Assembly: GCA_029465975.1 (NCBI GenBank)
Contig: CM055740.1
Coordinates: 9,968,999-10,032,998 of the forward strand
Direction of reading: 5' to 3'
DNA: 64,000 nt
Source: Dallia pectoralis
Lineage: Eukaryota > Chordata > Actinopteri > Esociformes > Umbridae
Shown: piece by piece, positions 52,301-61,300 of the stretch
How positions within the stretch are numbered: position 1 is the first letter of the stretch
Layout of the letters: each line of letters begins with the position of its first letter
Notes under the pieces: model-generated
What the model saw: only the letters and a program-made list of their open reading frames with translations
The model's database searches: none
Told to the model about the DNA's origin: nothing
Position numbers and translations under genes: made by a program

Positions 52301-55300
52301 AATCTTTTATCTTCGTATTTGTTGTACAAGTCAGAAACTATTTCCTTAACCGTCTCTTATTTATTCAGATGAGTGTCATTTATGATTATGATGTGTTTTT
52401 CTTTACGTCACCGTGTCTAGACTTCATTCTGACACTAACGTCTTAACTGTTTTCTCAAGTGACTCCCCGCCCCGGCATTAGAAACCAAAAGCCACTCTGC
52501 TTCCAACTTGAATCTGTTCAACAAACAATATATATATATACAAACTCTATGCTTCTGATCTGTTGCTCTTGGGCACAAAATAAAATGTGAAGTTGAACTT
52601 TTCTGTCTTAGAATAAACACACAAAGGAAGTGATACAACGTTTGTTAGTGGAATTTGTCCGGACACAAAAGGTCAAACGCAAAGTGATCACATGTCTGCG
52701 CTCAACCAATAAAAACCCTTCCATCATGTGAACTGATATAACCCAGCTAGTCAACACGATTCTCAGGTGGTCTAAACTCTCACCTGTACCCACTGAGAGT
52801 GTCCACACAGGTGCCTCCATTAAAGCAGGGGTTTGCAGGATACGACGAACACCCCCGGTGGACATGGTCCCTGGTGGAGCAGCCGCACACAGCAGATGAT
52901 GTGACCGTCATAGACGCCAGGGCCACGTTCCCGGCGTCCACTAGCGTGGGAATGTCGCTAACGCTGAGGTGCGAGGAGCAGCCACCTTCGGCCCGGCAGT
53001 CTGTGTGGACGCAATCGTCAACCGGCACCTGGAGAACACCGACCCGGAGCAGAGACTGCAGCTGCAGAGACAGGGAGATAACAGACTGAATGGGCAGCTT
53101 TACTCCCAGTAAACGACAGAACCGAGAGAGTCCGGGAAAACAGTGACGGAGAACGAGTGATGGATGGAAAGATAGCGGAAAGAGGCGAGGCGGAGAGACA
53201 GAGAGGGATCGAGGAAGCAGGTACGAGGACACAAGTTGACGCCAGGAGAGAAATACGTTAATGAAAAAAAGATAGGAACGCACATCCTCGCCACACGCCC
53301 GCAGATGCATGTGAAGATCCCAATCTACAAGATGGGAAAACACTGAGGCATGTACCTTCTTTCCATGTCCCACCAGGTATGCGTTTAGTTTCTCCGGGCG
53401 CATGTAGTCGTCGCCACGCGCGGAAAAGCGCACGTCCAGCGTCTTTGGTGCTACATCTGTCAGGCTGAAGACGTCGATGGCGCCTGACCTAACGGACAGG
53501 TGTTCAGACAGGAAGTCCCGCAACAGATCCTGACGACTCCTCTCATCCACAGGGGAGTGAATAAACTCCCGGGCCGTGATGCCTGTAAGGAGAATAGAGA
53601 CACACACACACACACACACACAAAGGCAGACATAAACAGCGAGGGAGACACACACACACACACACACACACACAAAGGCAGACATAAACAGCGAGGGAGA
53701 GACACACACACACACACACACACAAAGGCAGACATAAACAGCGAGGGAGACACACACACACACACACACACAAAGGCAGACATAAACAGCGAGGAGACAC
53801 ACACACACACACACACACACACAAAGGCAGACATAAACAGCGAGGGAGACACACACACACACATGCGGAATTAGAAAATATACTTTTTAATAACATTTCA
53901 ATAGTTGGCCTTGAGTAAACTTTGCCACAAAGAAACTGAATCAATAGATCGTATCTAGCATTACGGTCCATCAGTGACTTATTTTCCGAGTCAGGTGTGG
54001 GAATGGTTGTTTAGTTCAGATATGAATAGGTGTATTTGTAGAAAGGATGCATGCAATTTTCAGACATTCTCTGTAAAATTGGATAAAGAAATAGAGGTTG
54101 ATTTGTATGACATAAGTAGATGAGGATCTGTAGGCAGGAAACGGTCAACTGGCGATAATACGCAACCATGGGCACATTTGTGGCTTGCAATTACGATTAG
54201 AGTGAATGGTTGATTGCGCAATAAACTCGGAAATTCGGTATAAAGGATTAGAAATGGAGTAAGTGATCTGATAAAATGTAAATTAAATCTGCACATTTTA
54301 AAGCTTATCTGGCCGCTCCATTCGAAAAGGACGAACTGTACTAATTCTTAGTATCATTAGCAAACAGAATCTTTGGATTGATCTGAATCAGGTTGCTCTA
54401 AACCTTTTTTGTCTGATGACACAATTTTGAAGATAATAAATCCGCTACCCCAGTATGTGGGTTTGAGTTAGGGGCAGGGGTAGGGTCAGGGTCAAAGATG
54501 GGGTCAGGGTCAAAGACGGGGTCAGGGTAAGGGTTAAAGTCAAAGATAGGGTTAGGGTCAAAATGGGGTCAGGGTCAAAGATGTGGTCAGGCTTAGGGTC
54601 AAAGATAGGGTCATGCTTAGGGTTAAAGATGGGGTCAGGGTAAGCAATACCAAAGCCAAAATTAGTTCAATATGTGCTTTTTGTAGGCCTGCTTAAACCA
54701 AAAAGCTGTCACTGTGTATAATCCAGTATTTAATATGATTGAGATTATGTATAAGTTAGGTGCTCGTTAACATAACCACAATCTAACTAATTAGGACAAA
54801 TTGCTTTCCAACAATTATCACTAGAACTGCGAATCACTGATTTCACTTGAAGAATATGTTTTTCTACGTTATGGATTTGAAACATCGTACGTGGTTATAT
54901 TACAAAACAACTTGTCTCCCATATAAATTACTTTGTCCGTCTATTACAGGCCTCTCATGACTGGCCTCGCTATCACGCCTTGTATAACGAGTTAAAATAC
55001 TAATTTAATTTCCAACCAAGTTCCACGTCTTTAATAGGTTTTTTAATGTTTTGTATATTCCAAGCTAATGTCTGGATCTCGTGGCTGCATCCTTGAGGCC
55101 GCGTCCTCCGAACGGACACGTTTTTTAAGCCTTGGGTATAGGTTAAAGGTGAGATAGAGAGAAGAGAGAAGAAACCAAACCAAATGTAAAAAGTAATTAA
55201 TGTTGACATTCAGACTCTAGAGCTAATGTCAACATAACCTTAGATCAACATCCGTGCAAACAGAATCAGCAATAAAGCCACCCTGCTGGTAGGAAGAGCA

Positions 55301-58300
55301 AAAGCAGTAGCCAATAGTTGATGAACAATGGGTGGGTTATTACTTGTCTGGGGACGGATGCCGCTAATGACCACATGGCGTGAAGGGAACATGTCGCCAG
55401 TGTGAATTTACATATTAGATTAAGTTAAAAAAACAAGTGGCTGCAGACTGTCTGGAAACTTCACCAGTGTCAACGCCTTCTGTTTTTGTTTCCCGAATTT
55501 CCCTCTAAACTTGTAAAAAGGCGGGTTCAACAGCCAGAACCTCAAAGCTCATTCGAGGAGGATGTCTCATAGCCAGACCGTTAAAGCTTATTGGCGGAGC
55601 AGGTCAAATAGCAAGACCCTCAAAGGTCTAATATTGTTTCTATGTATGAATTGTGCTGTATAAATAAACATGCTTGCTTGCCAAGAGCCAGACCTAAGAG
55701 CTTGCTAGCCAGACCTTCAAATCCCATTGGAGTAGGAGGTCTAATAGCCAGATCTTAAAAGCCCATTGGCGGAGGAGGCTTAATAGTCAGACAGTAAGTG
55801 CTCTCCCGAATGCGCTAAAGGTTTTGATTGCTAGTAAACGATTACAGCTATAATTACGCGTGTTGAGGAGAGCATTATGTCGTTTCGCACCAGCCCACCT
55901 GTGAGACGTAGAGAAGCTGACGAGTGTATGGCCCTGTCCTCCAGCTCCCGAACGTGAACCTTGACCCCAGACACCACGTCCGGCCAGACTCCATCTGACA
56001 CAGTCACTCTGAGAGAGTAGCTGCCAACCTGGGTGTTCTGTCTGACGGCCAGATCGCCCGTGTTCTTGTCCAACGTGAAATACCTACAGGGGAAGAGAAA
56101 GATGTTATGCGGAACCGACCTGACTGTTGAACTGACTGTGAAAATACGTATTTGTTATTGGATGAGGCCAGTTAGTACCCTAGTTAATATTTAAAGAAAC
56201 ACATAACTGTCCGACTCATATATAAATAAAATGTTTTGTTCACAGAGAGTTTTCACACCGAAAATCACATTGCCAATACCATTTCCTCTGTTTTCTATCT
56301 AGCGCTACCCTAATAGTAGGCGTTTCAAATGTTCCTCCGTCCCAGAGTCTAAGACTGTGTTTGCTCGTCGATGCTCTGATACCTATTTCCAGGTGAGTCC
56401 AAGGTGTAGGTCTTGTTGTCCCAGTCATCAGGATCTGGAGCGTAGACTTTACCAAGTGAAGTACTCAGCATCCTTCCTGTCCAACACACACAAACACATT
56501 GATTTTGTCTACAATCAACGGCCCCCAAACTGTTTGTTCTGTTCTTCATTCTGTCAGGGATATCTCAATAACATGGAGTATGTGATACTCTGGGCTGAGC
56601 ACCTGCATGCTGCCGCTAGCTGAACACCGGGGCTGCCGCTAGCTGAACACCGGGGCTGCCGCTAGCTGAACACCGGGGCTGCCGCTAGCTGAACACCGGG
56701 ATGCCGCTAGCTGAACACCGGGGCTGCCGCTAGCTGAACACCAGGGCTGCCGCTAGCTGAACACCGGGGCTGCCGCTAGCTGAACACCGGGGCTGCCGCT
56801 AGCTGAACACCGGGGCTGCCGCTAGCTGAACACCGGGGCTGCCGCTAGCTGAACACCGGGGCTTGTATGAACGTATGAGACATGTCGCCTCAGCCTTTTA
56901 TGCAGTTTTAACTAAAACAGCAAGGGTCATAGAATGCTATGATCCAAACCAGTACCCCAGAGGAACACAACATATGTTTTAACGTTCATGTCAACATCAG
57001 GGCCAGATGCAATTAGTCAAGTAGATAGAGCGTGAGAGGTTTAAGAGCATGTTTAGACTACAACAACCGTGCTTCATTTAAATAACATTTACATAATATG
57101 CAAATACCCTTTCCTATTCACACTATATGTAACCAGGACTTCATACTGAATCAGAAGGGTTAAGGCTCAACTAATGCATCCTTTCTCCGGTCCTGGATGG
57201 CATATGAACTCACTGACTATGTTGTTTACCCGGGAACGGGTGACAGTGGACATTCTTTGGGTGCCTGTGTGAAATTTTTGTTGTTGTTTCTTTCCAACAA
57301 ATGATTCAGTTTCACCATGGAGACGGCCAAGACTGTATACAGAATGTCACTACGCATTTTACTCCAATACACTCTGAGTGAAACCTCGTCGTTTAGACCT
57401 CACTAGCGCCAAGGGAGTGTCTGTCAGAAAAGGGGAACGTATAATCTCGAGTAGATAGCATGTGAAACTTTTGATTGTACCTTGTTTGAAAAGACTAACT
57501 GAACGTGCGGCCTGACAGTGTCATGTTTCAAATGTTTATCTGGATAACATTAACGTAGACAGAGTCTGAAATAAGACTCTGTGAGTCTGTCTCTGTTAAA
57601 CGCTGCTGAATCACTCTTCAGAATGTACCACTCACCCCGGCGGCTGTAAACATAGACGTCCTTCTGACCCTCCTTGTGGTGATTGTCATTCTGGTCGCCC
57701 ACGGTGACGGTCAGCATGCTGGTGACTGTTAATGGTGGGTGACCGCTGTCCCACATGACCAAGGGCAGGAGCAGCTGCCTCTGGCGCTCCCGGTCAAAGC
57801 GCCGCAGCGCTGTGAGGGTGGCCGTACCATTGCCGTGGTCCTGCAGGCGGAAGTCAGTGGCGTAGAGGCGGGGGAGGGAGAGAACGAAGGGGTGCCCGTT
57901 CTCGGGGGAGTCCCGGTCGATGACGTGGAGCAGGGTGGAGGTCCTGTTCAGCCACACCACCTGCGGAGCAGGGCTGTTCTCCCAAAGGAACGGCCTGTAG
58001 GTGACCTCCAGCTCCGGGCCGTTGTCGTTCACATCCAGCAGACTCAGCTGGACCGTGGCGCTCCCGGTCAACGGGGGGGTCCCGCGGTCTGTCGCCATGA
58101 CAACCAGCTGGTACTCGGACACGGTTTCTCTGTCCAGCGCCCGGGTCACGGTCACGACCCCGTCGCGGTCAACCGCGAAATGACCGTACGGGTCGGACTC
58201 GGGGGCGATGCTGTAGACGATGTCCCCGTTCAGGTCCGAGTCAGAGTCGCTGGCCATCACCCGGGTGATGTTGGTCCCCACGGCGACGTCTTCCGGCAGC

Positions 58301-61300
58301 GGGGCGAGAGGGTAGGACGTGGGGGCAAAGACGGGGATGTGATCGTTCTCGTCCACCACCTGTATGATGCAGTGGATGACGCTGGCGAGTTCCGAGTCGT
58401 CCACCTGGACGGTGAGGTTGAAGCGCTGTTCGCCGGGCCTCTCGTAGTCCAGCCGTTTCCTCAGCTTCAGAGTCCCAGACTGCTCCGCTTTATGGCTGAC
58501 CATGTAGAACCGTTCCCCTTGGTCCCCAGCCACCACGCTGAAGCTCAGTAGGCCGTGAGGGCCCGAGTCCGGGTCCACAGCACCAAGCTCCAACACGATG
58601 GAGTCCGGCTGGCTGTTCTCAGACACACGGGCCCCACACCGCTCGTCTCTGAACCGGGGGACGTGGTCGTTCAGGTCTGTGACGACGATGGTCGCGGTGG
58701 CTGTGCCGGCCATTCCCCCTCCGTCCGTGGCTTCGACCACAAGATGGTGGCGCTCTGCCAGCTCCCGGTCCAGGCCGTCGGTCGCCACGGAGACTGTGCC
58801 TGTGTTGGCGTCGATGGTGAAAAGGTCAGCGGCGCGGCTGTCAGCTACGATCCGGTAGGTGACGATGGCGTTCTGACCGACCGCCGCATCGTCGCGGTCC
58901 GCCGCCATCATCTCCATGACTACGGTTCCCACGAGTGAATTCTCCGCCACGCTGCCGTAGCAACCGTCCGGCAGACAGGCAAAAGTGGGCGCATTGTCAT
59001 TGATGTCCCACACATTGATGATGACATCTGTGAATCCAGTGAGGCCCTCCCCTTCCTCGTCCGTGGCCAGAACCACAAAACGCCATAGCGCTCGCTCCTC
59101 CCGGTCTAGGGTCTTCTGGGCGTACATCTCCCCTGTGATCTCGTTAATTACAAAGTTAGACTCCGCCCCCTGACCATGGAGAGAGTAGCGCATGGCAGCC
59201 TGGTCAGCGTCCTTGTCAGGGTCCGTGGCTGTCACCTGGAAAGACACACTATCATCAACATGTCTGTGAGTGTGTCTCTGTGTGTGTCTGCCTCTGTGTG
59301 TTTGTCTGCCTCTGTGTGTGTGTCTGCCTCTGTGTGTGTGTCTGCCTCTGTGTGTGGGTCTGCCTCTGTGTGTGGGTCTGCCTCTGTGTGTGGGTCTGCC
59401 TCTGTGTGTGGGTCTGCCTCTGTGTGTGGGTCTGCCTCTGTGTGTGGGTCTGCCTCTGTGTGTGGGTCTGCCTCTGTGTGTGGGTCTGCCTCTGTGTGTG
59501 GGTCTGCCTCTGTGTGTGGGTCTGCCTCTGTGTGTGGGTCTGCCTCTGTGTGTGGGTCTGCCTCTGTGTGTGGGTCTGCCTCTGTGTGTGGGTCTGCCTC
59601 TGTGTGTGGGTCTGCCTCTGTGTGTGGGTCTGCCTCTGTGTGTGGGTCTGCCTCTGTGTGTGGGTCTGCCTCTGTGTGTGGGTCTGCCTCTGTGTGTGGG
59701 TCTGCCTCTGTGTGTGGGTCTGCCTCTGTGTGTGGGTCTGCCTCTGTGTGTGGGTCTGCCTCTGTGTGTGGGTCTGCCTCTGTGTGTGGGTCTGCCTCTG
59801 TGTGTGGGTCTGCCTCTGTGTGTGGGTCTGCCTCTGTGTGTGGGTCTGCCTCTGTGTGTGGGTCTGCCTCTGTGTGTGGGTCTGCCTCTGTGTGTGGGTC
59901 TGCCTCTGTGTGTGGGTCTGCCTCTGTGTGTGGGTCTGCCTCTGTGTGTGGGTCTGCCTCTGTGGGTGGGTCTGCCTCTGTGTGTGGGTCTGCCTCTGTG
60001 TGTGGGTCTGCCTCTGTGTGTGGGTCTGCCTCTGTGTGTGTCTGCCTCTGTGTGTGTCTGCCTCTGTGTGTGTCTGCCTCTGTGTGTGTCTGCCTCTGTG
60101 TGTGTCTGCCTCTGTGTGTGTCTGCCTCTGTGTGTGTGTGTGTCTGCCTCTGTGTGTGTGTGTGTCTGCCTCTGTGTGTGTGTGTGTCTGCCTCTGTGTG
60201 TGTGTGTGTCTGCCTCTGTGTGTGTGTGTGTCTGCCTCTGTGTGTGTGTGTGTCTGCCTCCGTGTGTGTGTGTGTCTGCCTCCGTGTGTGTGTGTGTCTG
60301 CCTCTGTGTGTGTGTGTCTGCCTCTGTGTGTGTGTGTCTGCCTCTGTGTGTGTGTGTCTGCCTCTGTGTGTGTGTGTCTGCCTCTGTGTGTGTGTGTCTG
60401 CCTCTGTGTGTGTGTGTCTGCCTCTGTGTGTGTGTGTCTGCCTCTGTGTGTGTGTGTCTGCCTCTGTGTGTGTGTGTGTGTCTGCCTCTGTGTGTGTGTG
60501 TGTGTCTGCCTCTGTGTGTGTGTGTCTGCCTCTGTGTGTGTGTGTCTGCCTCTGTGTGTGTGTGTGTGTCTGCCTCTGTGTGTGTGTGTGTGTCTGCCTC
60601 TGTGTGTGTGTGTGTGTCTGCCTCTGTGTGTGTGTGTCTGCCTCTGTCTGTGTGTGTCTGCCTCTGTCTGTGTGTGTCTGCCTCTGTCTGTGTGTCTGCC
60701 TCTGTCTGTGTGTGTCTGCCTCTGTGTGTGTGTGTGTGTCTGCCTCTGTGTGTGTGTGTGTGTCTGCCTCTGTGTGTGTGTGTGTGTGTGTCTCTGTGTG
60801 TGTGTGTGTCTGCCTCTGTGTGTGTGTGTGTCTGCCTCTGTGTGTGTGTGTCTGCCTCTGTGTGTGTGTCTGCCTCTGTGTGTGTGTGTCTGCCTCTGTG
60901 TGTGTGTGTCTGCCTCTGTCTGTGTGTGTCTGCCTCTGTCTGTGTGTGTCTGCCTCTGTCTGTGTGTGTCTGCCTCTGTCTGTGTGTCTGTCTCTGTCTG
61001 TGTGTGTCTGCCTCTGTGTGTGTGTGTGTGTCTGCCTCTGTGTGTGTGTGTGTCTGCCTCTGTGTGTGTGTGTGTGTCTGCCTCTGTGTGTGTGTGTGTC
61101 TGCCTCTGTGTGTGTGTGTGTCTGCCTCTGTGTGTGTGTGTCTGCCTCTGTGTGTGTGTCTGCCTCTGTGTGTGTGTGTCTGCCTCTGTGTGTGTGTGTC
61201 TGCCTCTGTCTGTGTGTGTCTGCCTCTGTCTGTGTGTGTCTGCCTCTGTCTGTGTGTGTCTGCCTCTGTGTGTGTGTGTCTGCCTCTGTGTGTGTGTGTC

